In this document: piece after piece, positions 28,899 to 38,326 of the stretch
How positions within the stretch are numbered: the stretch's first letter is position 1
Layout: the number at the start of each line of letters is the position of its first letter
From: Nemertoderma westbladi
Lineage: Eukaryota > Xenacoelomorpha > Nemertodermatida > Nemertodermatidae
Direction of reading: 5' to 3'
Assembly (NCBI GenBank): GCA_032718475.1
Contig: JAUCBJ010003243.1
Span: forward strand, 1 to 38,326
Length of the DNA stretch: 38,326 nucleotides
Notes under the pieces: generated by a model
Told to the model about the DNA's origin: nothing
The model's database searches: none
Seen by the model: the letters and a program-made list of their open reading frames with translations, nothing else
Position numbers and translations under genes: made by a program

Positions 28899-31800
28899 TG
28901 ATACTGTATACTGTTAATATAAACAACTACTGTACCCGCGATACTGTATACTGTTAATATAAACAACTACCCGCGATAGTGTATACTGTTAATATAAACA
29001 ACTACCCGCGATACTGTATACTGTTAATATAAACAACTACACGCGATACAGTATACTGTTAATATAAACAACTACCCGCGATACTGTATACTGTTACTAC
29101 AAACAACTACCCGCGATACTGTATACTGTTAATATAAACAACTACCCGCGATACTGTATACTGTTAATATAAACAACTACCCGCGATACTGTATACTGTT
29201 AATATAAACAACTACCCGCGATACTGTATACTGTTAATATAAACAACTACCCGCGATACTGTATACTCTTACTACAAACAACTACCCGCGATACTGTATA
29301 CTGTTAATATAAACAACTACCCGCGATACTGTATACTGTTACTACAAACAACTACCCACAATACTGTTAATATAAACAACTACCCGCGATACTGTATACT
29401 GTTAATATAAACAACTACCCGCGATACTGTATACTGTTACTACAAACAACTACCCGCGATACTGTTAATATAAACAACTACCCACGATACTGTATACTGT
29501 TAATATAAACAACTACCCGCGATACTGTAAACTGTTACTACAAACAACTACCCGCGATACTGTATACTGTTAATATAAACAACTACACGCAATACTGTAT
29601 ACTGTTAATATAAACAACTACCCGCGATACTGTATACTATTAATAAAAACAACTACCCGCGATACTGTATACTGTTAATATAAACAACTACCCGCGATAC
29701 TGTATACTGTTAATATAAACAACTACCTGCGATACTGTATACTGTTACTACAAACAACTACCCGCGATACTGTATACTGTTAATATAAACAACTACCCGC
29801 GATACTGTATACTATTAATATAAACAACTACCCGCGATACTGTATACTGTTAATATAAACAACTACCCGCGATACTGTATACTGTTAATATAAACAACTA
29901 CCCGCGATACTGTTAATATAAACAACTACCCGCGATACTGTATACTGTTAATATAAACAACTACCTGCGATACTGTATACTGTTAATATAAACAACTACC
30001 CGCGATACGGTATACTGTTAATATAAACAACTACCAGCGATACTGTATACTGTTAATATAAACAACTACCCATGATACTGTATACTGTTAATATAAACAA
30101 CTACCCGCGATACTGTAAACTGTTAATATAAACAACTACCCGCGATACTGTATACTGTTAATATAAACAACTACCCGCGATACTGTATACTGTTAATATA
30201 AACAACTACCCGCGATACTGTATACTGTTAATATAAACAACTACCCGCGATACTGTATACTGTTAATATAAACAACTACCCGCGATACTGTATACTGTTA
30301 ATATAAACAACTACCCGCGATACTGTTAATATAAACAACTACCCGCGATACTGTATACTGTTAATATAAACAACTACCCATGATACTGTATACTGTTAAT
30401 ATAAACAACTACCCATGATACTGTATACTGTTAATATAAACAACTACCTGCGATACTGTATACTGTTAATATAAACAACTACCCGCGATACGGTATACTG
30501 TTAATATAAACAACTACCAGCGATACTGTATACTGTTAATATAAACAACTACCCATGATACTGTATGCTATTAATATAAACAACTACCCGCGATACTGTA
30601 TACTGTTAATATAAACAACTAAGCGCGATACTGTATACTGTTAATATAAACAACTACCCGCGATACTGTATACTGTTAATATAAACAACTACCCGCGATA
30701 CTGTATACTGTTAATATAAACAACTACCTGCGATACTGTATACTGTTAATATAAACAACTACCCGCGATACTGTATACTGTTAATATAAACAACTACCCG
30801 CGATACTGTATACTGTTAATATAAACAACTACCCGCGATACTGTATACTGTTAATATAAGCAACTACCCGCGATACTGTATACTGTTAATATAAACAACT
30901 ACCCGCGATACTGTATACTGTTAATATAAACAACTACCCGCGATACTGTATACTGTTAATATAAACAACTACCCGCGATACTGTATACTGTTAATATAAA
31001 CAACTACCCGCGATACTGTATACTGTTAATATAAACAACTACCCGCGATACTGTATACTGTTAATATAAACAACTACCCGCGATACTGTATACTGTTAAT
31101 ATAAACAACTACCCGCGATACTGTATACTGTTAATATAAACAACTACCCGCGATACTGTAAACTGTTAATATAAACAACTACCCGCGATACTGTATACTG
31201 TTAATATAAACAACTACGCGCGATACTGTATACTGTTAATATAAACAACTACCTGCGATACTGTATACTGTTAATATAAACAACTACCCGCGATACTGTA
31301 TACTGTTAATATAAACAACTACCCGCGATACTGTATACTGTTAATATAAACAACTACCCGCGATACTGTATACTGTTAATATAAACAACTACCCGCGATA
31401 CTGTATACTGTTAATATAAACAAACTACCCGCGATACTGTATACTGTTAATATAAACAACTACCCGCGATACTGTATACTGTTAATATAAACAACTACCC
31501 GCGATACTGTATACTGTTAATATAAACAACTACCCGCGATACTGTATACTGTTAATATAAACAACTACCCGCGATACTGTATACTGTTAATATAAACAAC
31601 TACCCGCGATACTGTATACTGTTAATATAAACAACTACCCGCGATACTGTATACTGTTAATATAAACAACTACCCGCGATACTGTATACTGTTAATATAA
31701 ACAACTACCCGCGATACTGTATACTGTTAATATAAACAACTACCCGCGATACTGTATACTGTTAATATAAACAACTACCCGCGATACTGTTAATATAAAC

Positions 31801-32840
31801 AACTACCCGCGATACTGTATACTGTTAATATAAACAACTACCTGCGATATTGTATACTGTTAATATAAACAACTACCCGCGATACGGTATACTGTTAATA
31901 TAAACAACTACCAGCGATACTGTATACTGTTAATATAAACAACTACCCGCGATACTGTATACTGTTAATATAAACAACTACCCATGATACTGTATATTGT
32001 TAATATAAACAACTACCCGCGATACTGTATACTGTTAATATAAACAACTACCCGCGATACTGTATACTGTTAATATAAACAACTACCCGCGATACTGTAT
32101 ACTGTTAATATAAACAACCACCCGCGATACTGTATACTGTTAATATAAACAACTACCCGCGATACTGTTAATATAAACAACTACCCGCGATACTGTATAC
32201 TGTTAATATAAACAACTACCCGCGATACTGTATACTGTTAATATAAACAACTACCCGCGATACTGTATACTGTTAATATAAACAACTACCCGCGATACTG
32301 TATACTGTTAATATAAACAACTACCCGCGATACTGTATACTGTTAATATAAACAACTACCCGCGATACTGTTAATATAAACAACTACCCGCGATACTGTA
32401 TACTGTTAATATAAACAACTACCCGCGATACTGTTAATATAAACAACTACCCGCGATACTGTATACTGTTAATATAAACAACTACCCGCGATACTGTTAA
32501 TATAAACAACTACCCGCGATACTGTATACTGTTAATATAAACAACTACCCGCGATACTGTTAATATAAACAACTACCCGCGATACTGTATACTGTTAATA
32601 TAAACAACTACCCGCGATACTGTTAATATAAACAACTACCCGCGATACTGTATACTGTTAATATAAACAACTACCCGCGATACTGTTAATATAAACAACT
32701 ACCCGCGATACTGTATACTGTTAATATAAACAACTACCCGCGATACTGTTAATATAAACAACTACCCGCGATACTGTATACTGTTAATATAAACAACTAC
32801 CCGCGATACTGTATACTGTTAATATAAACAACTACCCGCG
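28899..32840. repeat. 35-bp minisatellite with 28-bp variant, about 113 units
   Basis: The unit is ACTGTATACTG followed by TTAATATAAACAACTACCCG and CGAT, 35 bp. A 28-bp form lacks seven bases at the ACTGTAT/ACTGT internal repeat. Another variant has CTGTTACTACAAAC and is confined to about 29085-29755. Between about 32365 and 32780 long and short units alternate strictly (short units at 32427, 32490, 32553, 32616, 32679, 32742), a 63-bp higher-order repeat. A longer block of marked units (CCTGCG, then CGATACGG, then CCAGCG, then CCATG) occurs near 29965, 30447 and 31836. Confidence 0.97.
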
Positions 32841-33077
32841 AGATGTGGTCGAGAATAGTCTCCAACACTCCGCCAGCTCCAACAGTAGCACCCAAACCTA
32901 CTGACGATACTGACTGTGTTATACGATTTGTACCAACAGTCTCTAAAGCTATAAAAACAATCCTTGATCAGATTGGATTGCACACATTTAATTTCGAACG
33001 TAGGACTCGGTCAAATATATTGGACCAGACGAACTACCAATTTAAACTTCGGTCTAATAGCAGTCAATAGTGCTGGT
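32841..33077. other. Unique sequence after the 35-bp array with a 75-codon frame
   Basis: A plus-strand frame (32843-33070) reads VIRFVPTVSKAIKTILDQIG and then a basic stretch, vaguely like the linker after the RT in Penelope-type elements. There is no flanking RT or GIY-YIG domain, so it is not called as a gene. A 15-bp phrase GACGAACTACCAATT at 33028 recurs at 33415. Confidence 0.35.
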
Positions 33078-33410
33078 TTACAAGGCTGAGATACTGTAAC
33101 CCCCAGTTATGACTCTCCTTAGGCTGATATGACTCCCCTTAGGCTGAGATGACTCCCATTAGGCTGATATGACTCTCCTAATTGAGTTATATTTCATATC
33201 CGTACCTGTGCTATTTCCGTATATTGCAAAAATTAAACTGTTACCTATGTTAATGAGTTGTCGTTTATTGTTTTGGTTAGAAAAGCCTGCCATTGTAACC
33301 TGCTCCTTTCCGTTAATTAAGAAATCTAGGAAGAAAACTGGGGGTGTTCTCCGCCTAGACTGAGAAGACTGGGGAGTCATATTTGGTGGGGAGTTATCTC
33401 AGCCTGTTAC
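33078..33410. mobile_element. Small fold-back unit with imperfect inverted ends
   Basis: The left end ACAAGGCTGAGATA...CCCCCAGTTATGACT is matched by the reverse complement of the right end (ACAGGCTGAGATAACTCCCC...ATATGACT). GACGAACTACCAATT flanks the unit on both sides (33028-33042 and 33415-33429), though 35 bp away on the left. The left end also holds about four copies of a 20-bp unit (GGCTGATATGACTCCCCTTA type) at 33105-33180. No transposase frame. Confidence 0.5.
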
Positions 33411-33431
33411 ATCGGACGAACTACCAATTAA

Positions 33432-33457
33432 GGGGGGGGGGGGGGGGGGGGGGGGGG
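33432..33457. repeat. G26 homopolymer
   Basis: Uninterrupted run of 26 G after ACCAATTAA. Its length is unreliable because of slippage. Confidence 0.9.
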
Positions 33458-33521
33458 TACAACATTTTCGGACAACTCTTCGATTTATCACTCTCAGCGT
33501 TTCAAAATTGTTTGGTTTTGG

Positions 33522-35181
33522 CTACTACTACTACTACTAGGATCGGCATGCTGCATTGCAGCTGCATTTTTAAGAATGCTGTGCCGGCTTGTCAACAAAA
33601 TTGCACCGCCACAACTCCGTATCATCCATGACATTTGCTAGATCATCCGCATCTTCGAGGCCAGTGTCCTTTAAGATGCGTCTCAAGAAAGTCATGGGCT
33701 GTCCACCATGCTTATTCACTCCATGAGGCTGCCAAAGTACAAGATTATGCACTGGCTGGTCCTCACGGCGAAAGCATTGTCCTGCAAAGCGGAGGCGATT
33801 TTGTTCTAGTGTCAAGCTTGGGGGAACCAATGAGACACCTCCAATGTTATATAGTGTCTGGTTGGAGATGTGTGCATTGTACTTGACACAATGAACCCGG
33901 CGTAGCATTCTTGTGAATGTACCATCCAGAGATTTGGTGTCCTCAGCAGTTAGAGCCCAGCATGGACTCCCGTAGAGGAGTACTGGAACTACTGCTGCTC
34001 TAAATAATCGGACCTTAAGTTTACGATTAATTCTCGGTGACTTCCAAATCCTGGAAAGCCTATTCAAGGCTGCCCATGCCTTTCCCTTACGTATTCGAAG
34101 GTCCTCACCTGACTTCCGGATCCATGATCCCAGGTAACAGAAGTCGTCCACATGCTCAAGCATACCATCCTTTGAGCTTATGCTCATCCGATCAGAGACT
34201 TGCTGAGGACTTTCAAAGTTAACTGTCAGAATTTTGGTCTTTCTGGAGTTAATAAAAAGACCAACACTAAAAGCAGCATGTTCTAATGAGCTGAGGAGCC
34301 GTTGGGCTCCCTCTAATGATTCTGAGAGTACTCCTAAGTCATCAGCAAAGTCTAGATCAGTTAGGTACTCGGCAGGATTTCCTCGACTTCTGGAGCCAGT
34401 AGGTGGAGTTATCATCACCCCATCATCATTATGATGATCTAAGGACATGCGTAGAACATAGTCAACCACAATAATGAACAAGAATGGTGCAAGTGTGTCT
34501 CCTTGGTGGACGCCCCATAACACTTCAAATGGTTCTGTGTCTCCGTCAACAGTAGACACAAATGTTGTCGAACCATCGTATACTGATCTGATTGCTGCAA
34601 TAATTTCATCAGGAATCCCATATAATGAAAGTATGATGAACATACGTGAGCGAGAGACTGAATCAAAGGCCTTGAAGAAGTCAACAAAGATAACAGCCAG
34701 ATGCCTGTCTTTCTTTTTTGATAATTCTTCAATTATCCTTCTAAGTGCCAAAATGGGCTCCATGGTCCCACGACCTTTACGGAACCCATTCTGATTTCCA
34801 CGAAGCAGTCTCTCAATGGGATCCCTGATGCGATTTAATAGAATCCTATTGTATAGCTTTGCAGCAATCGAGATCAATGAGATTCCCCGAAAAGAACCAT
34901 AGAGTGTTAGGTTGCCCTTCTTGGGAACTGGCACCAACTTATTTGTTTTCATTTCTTGTGGGACTCTTGTTGTTCGGTACATGTCTACTATGATGGGATA
35001 GATGAGCTTTAAACACTCAGGTATTTTAAAGACCTCAGGGGGAACACCATCTACTCCACTGGCACGATTGGTCTTAATGCTCTTTGCAGCAGCCCTCACT
35101 TCTGCAAAGGAGATATCGCCAATGGGAATATCTGGGAGTACAGACTCAGACACTTTTACTTCTATAAAGTTATCAGGCAAT
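33522..35181 (-). mobile_element. RTE-like LINE, 5'-truncated copy
   Basis: Its 5' end on the minus strand stops abruptly at about 35181, where similarity to the 3900-4940 copy ends. Its 3' end shortly follows the ORF stop with a trinucleotide tail (CTA/TAG repeats at 33522-33541). A short 3' UTR with a microsatellite tail and 5' truncation are typical of RTE-type target-primed insertions. Confidence 0.8.
33570..35180 (-). pseudogene. Reverse transcriptase ORF of the truncated RTE-like LINE
   Basis: 536 codons without a genuine ATG: the frame simply starts at the truncation point, and the endonuclease is lost. Reverse transcriptase motifs in order: LVPVPKKGNLTLYGSFRGIS (82-101), NQNGFRKGRGT (129-139), catalytic VDFFKAFDS (166-174), GVHQGDTLAP (223-232), catalytic FADD (278-281), then a C-terminal region with LRFAGQC and VLWQP. 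Both catalytic aspartate sites are intact; some motif positions look altered (VHQGD for the usual LQGD). The family copies its RNA by target-primed reverse transcription in the nucleus. This copy lacks its own endonuclease and promoter and is probably inert. Confidence 0.88.
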
Positions 35182-36871
35182 GGTTTTGGCTAAAATTTGG
35201 CATATAGGTGCCTAAGATGCTATTCTACATGACAGGTCTGAAAAAAAAATTTTTTCGTTATTTAATATTAGTTAATACTAGTTAACAACAAAAAAAACTT
35301 GGTTGCGCTTAAAACCCTAACACTTATACAGGCAATCTAATCACATGAAAGTTTTTTTATGTGATAGATCAAAGATGGGGCAACATAACTATCAGGCGAA
35401 ATTTTGTGAAAATAATTCTGCACCGCTAGGTGGCGCTGCAAATTTATGCAAATTTTTAGGTTTGTTATAAATAGTATTAAATTTTATTAACAAATAATTT
35501 CGAAAAGTTGTATGATACTTTTATGCAGGGTGGCTATGTAGACACCCACAGAAAGTTTTAGACTAATTGCTCAAAAATTGTAGAAGTAGTAGGGTTTTGA
35601 AGTTGACAATTTAATAAAAAAAATATTTGGAGATAATCGACCTTTCATTATACATAGTAATAGTAATTTCAATAGGAATTCCTAAATGGAAATTTACATA
35701 ACTTGACAACTAAAAGAGCTATGAAATAGCGGTTATCAGATTTTGAAACACCATTCAATGGTGCATTATATTAGACCATAAAGAAATTTCGACATATTTT
35801 GGACCACAATGGTGTATCCCCCCCCTTAAATTTTTTTTTACAAAGTTTAAGTTGACTCGTTTTGAAACTGTTTCGAAAATTTCAACAAATTTGCTCCGAT
35901 TTAAAGAGGGTTGGGAAAGAAGGTTAAACTCATGCATGCAATATGTAAAATAGACTGTAATGCCTGAACTGACCATAATTACATTGGGAAACTTAAACGA
36001 AAACATGTAAAACGCCACAACGAACATTATTTATGGAGAGTGTTAGAGTTTTTACTGACAGTGTTGGTGGTGGGCTTAAAATTTGAATGTAAATAATGGT
36101 AATTGGTAAATAAAATGTATCGATTTATAGTTTTAAGCGGTCTTATATAATGGCTATAAACGTTGTGGAATAACACAACACTGTATCGACAATGGCCACT
36201 TATTCGACGAATATAACGTGTCAGTTCTAGACTCCCATATATAGATCCAACCGATTTGGCAACTCACGAAACTATTCCAATACGAACTAATTTATATACA
36301 TATATTTTTATAATAATTTATTTTACCAGGAATAAAACGACATTAAAAATTGTACTTTCTTTGATGAGTGACCCTTATATACTTATATGAACTTACATTA
36401 ATATTTTTCCACACTCACTGTTCTGTACACTCGTAATTTTTGAAAAAGACACTTACTCTGCTATAAACAGTACAATAATTCCACACGTATTGTAACATGA
36501 GAAAACCTACCAAATCCAATGATACATTTCTCTGTTTGCGGTGGTGGGTAAATTTCAAAAAGGTCAGAGTATCATATTCTGTATCACTACCGGTCTAAAT
36601 ACTACAGTGTCAAGTTGTTCCAAACAGTATTCCAAACCGTATGAGTCAAAAATCATCTCCCTACTGCACGAGAATTTAACTCGCAGAAATAAGCTGTTTC
36701 TTATTAAAAATTGTATTAGTTCAACTCAGAGCAGAGGACCCCATGTAACCGGAATTTTCAATTTTACATTTAAATTTTTACAAAAGTTTTATAAAAGTGT
36801 CTTTTACGAAATTGTTGCCTTCGTTTCGTTGCCATTTTTCTCATCAATATTGATTTATTTTTTATATATTT
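35182..36871. other. AT-rich intergenic region, no gene supported
   Basis: A (C)8 run is at 35820. The 110-codon frame at 36541-36873 (plus) is AT-rich, Phe/Ile/Lys-biased and shows no domain. No terminal repeats recognised. Confidence 0.4.
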
Positions 36872-37245
36872 GAAAGCTTGCATTGTGAGGATTCCAAATA
36901 TGTATCAATGTCTCAATTTCGTTGAGAAACAGATGAGATATGGGCGTTCTAAGATTGCAAGAAGTATCTTTCATTATAATATACCAGTTATTTATGTATA
37001 TGTGTAGCTATGCATACATAAATATAATAATATATTATAAATAGGATAAATAAATAGGATTTTTATCATAAAAATGATAAAAATAATAACACGTTCTAGA
37101 ATGTTGTGTTTATATTAATTATAATAAATGACCTCCAGCGAATGATAATTTATCACAATCTTTGAACGCCAGTATTATATTTCAGCTGTTTCTCAACGAA
37201 ACTCAAAATATATTTATATTTGGAATCCTTACAACTCAAGCTTTC
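36872..37245. mobile_element. Fold-back MITE-like unit (~374 bp) with ~90-bp inverted ends
   Basis: The left end GAAAGCTTGCATTGTGAGGA is matched by the reverse complement of the right end GAAAGCTTGAGTTGTAAGGA. Both continue through TTCCAAATAT, TTTCGTTGAGAAACAG and GGCGTTC(T/A)AAGATTG, about 90 bp with small indels. The loop is AT-rich, with short hairpins at 36988-37025 and 37062-37085. No coding sequence and no clear target duplication. Confidence 0.8.
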
Positions 37246-38087
37246 TAATAATATGTCGTTGTGGCCAATATGAGGAATGGCCGTAATGCAATGAGGGCGA
37301 TATCGCAAACGTTAAACGTCTATAAATTCAAAAAAGAAAATTCTATGTAGCTCCATGTTAAATAAAGTATGATAAAGATTTGTATAAAAATAAGGTGGGG
37401 TGTGGGTTAGGGATGTCCCTTCTTATCTAAAATGACACTTTATAGGCAAGGTGTAATATATTATTATAATAAGCCTTGTTGTATGCCTAAGTAATGGGAC
37501 TGTGTGGCAGACTTAAAAATGAAAGTTTTTATTATACATTACCGGTTGTATTCTCTTACAGTTACTTTACTGCATTGCAGTACCGGTACGCCTATTGGTA
37601 CCATTATAGTTTGTTTATTTAAGTAGAACTACCAGTTGGTTAAAACGCCATTGATACAAACCAATAACAAACAACCTAACAGATAACTGAATACATAATA
37701 TTATTAAGCTAATTGCTGGTTTATTAGTTTATTTTTATGTTACATTTACCGGAACCAAACCGCACCTAAATCTATCCGACTACAGGGACTATGTTGTAAT
37801 GGTCTATATTCTGATACCCCTATTAGACTAATTTTAATTTCGTTCCCATGGTACCCGATATTGGCAGGAGGCAGTGAAGGTAATGTTCAGTTAATCCGCA
37901 TCATATCGGTAAGTAAATTATTAATTAAATAAAATTAAATTAAATAATAATAATTAATGTAATTAATTCATTTAAGTGTTATAATGATTATTACTTACTA
38001 TGGTACGTGGTACGGTACTGAATTAGACCCTAGGCCTAATTAATTAATTTAACGTGTTTTAATAAAAGAGGTCTATTAATTAATTAC
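37246..38087. other. AT-rich intergenic or intronic sequence left of the WD40 exon
   Basis: Includes TACCGGTA-type motifs (37540-37590) and TTAATTAA-rich stretches (37915-38085). The last part is intron of the minus-strand WD40 gene, beginning at the donor at 38087. No further exon is recognised. Confidence 0.5.
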
Positions 38088-38326
38088 CTGTAATAATATG
38101 CCGGTCATCTTTACAGAAATCGACAGCATCGATGTCGCTCCCCGTTCCTTCAATCCGGTTGATAACCTCCCCAGTTACAGAATTTAGAATATAAATCAAC
38201 CCGGTGTTCCACCCAACAGCAGCGATTCTGGATCCGTTCGGACTCAATACGATCCTCCGGACCTCAGGAGTTGCTTCTTGTCTCCACAAGGTCTCCCCTG
38301 TACCAACACCGAAGCGATGGATCCCT
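38088..38326 (-). CDS. Internal exon of a WD40-repeat protein (partial, runs off the window)
   Basis: On the minus strand the exon enters from beyond 38326 and ends at ACAG|GTAATT, a good donor (GT at 38087-38086), leaving a phase-1 end. The frame reads FGVGTGETLW (end of one blade), then RRIVLSPNGSRIAAVGWNTGLIYILNSVTGEVINRIEG (in sections) and DIDAVDFCKDDRHIIT, i.e. about one and a half WD40 blades with the usual V..I.LSPNG...A...G..IYI.....G pattern. WD40 propellers are protein-interaction scaffolds; which protein this is cannot be told from one exon. It is on the same strand as the ROCO exon but 23 kb upstream, and its phase-1 end does not match the phase-0 start inferred for the ROCO exon. 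Confidence 0.75.

Noticed and set aside
28899-32840. CRISPR-like array
   Set aside because: Units are contiguous with no unique spacers, and the context is an animal genome. It is a minisatellite.
32843-33070. Possible Penelope-like RT/GIY-YIG linker
   Set aside because: The resemblance is limited to one short phrase, and neither an RT nor a GIY-YIG domain lies nearby.
36541-36873. 110-codon ORF
   Set aside because: AT-rich composition, Phe/Ile/Lys bias and no recognisable motif. Compatible with chance.
11756-38326. ROCO exon and WD40 exon as parts of one gene
   Set aside because: They share a strand, but 23 kb of repeats separate them and the visible exon phases (1 versus 0) do not join. 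No linking exon is seen.

Overview
This window is eukaryotic and almost certainly from an invertebrate animal. It is AT-rich and intron-bearing, with non-LTR, BEL/Pao LTR and piggyBac-type transposons, long minisatellites, and an animal-type ROCO GTPase carrying CARD-like domains. I cannot name the species. Most of the window is mobile or repetitive DNA. Only two host genes are supported: a large ROCO-COR-CARD exon (complement 11756-15106) and one internal exon of a WD40-repeat gene (complement 38088-38326, running off the right edge).

Layout, left to right. 3-343: 68-bp tandem array. 344-3800: no gene seen, but a diverged ~165-bp repeat (908-1310) and C-rich simple repeats. 3900-4940: internally deleted, inactivated RTE-like LINE fragment (minus). 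5494-7181: 3' end of a different LINE (plus), split by a 1456-bp piggyBac-type non-autonomous element with perfect TTAA duplications. 7408-10982: about 118 copies of a 30-bp minisatellite. 11756-15106: ROCO gene. 15385-27947: a complete 12.6-kb LTR retrotransposon with 1.24-kb, nearly identical LTRs and a TATAT duplication. It encodes a BEL/Pao gag-protease polyprotein whose reverse transcriptase, most of RNase H and the integrase core are missing although the frame stays open, followed by unusual Cys/His-rich and basic ORFs. 28082-28833: 12-bp GC-rich array. 28899-32840: 35-bp array with 35/28-bp higher-order structure. 33078-33410: small fold-back unit. 33522-35181: 5'-truncated RTE-like LINE with a full RT core (minus). 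36872-37245: fold-back MITE.

The ROCO protein reads as an intracellular sensor or scaffold of the STAND/ROCO death-fold type: a winged-helix-like N-terminus, a Roc GTPase, a COR domain, a Cys/His cluster and two C-terminal CARD-like domains. An inverted repeat begins at its 5' edge, and the LTR element later inserted into one arm of that repeat. Removing the LTR element and one TATAT copy restores the repeat, which independently confirms the LTR boundaries.

The most unusual items are the non-autonomous BEL-like element with its in-frame pol deletion and unrecognised 3' ORFs, the palindrome where its primer-binding site should be, the piggyBac-type element built of three direct and three inverted ~160-bp units with G22/C21 tracts in its termini, and the higher-order structure of the minisatellites.
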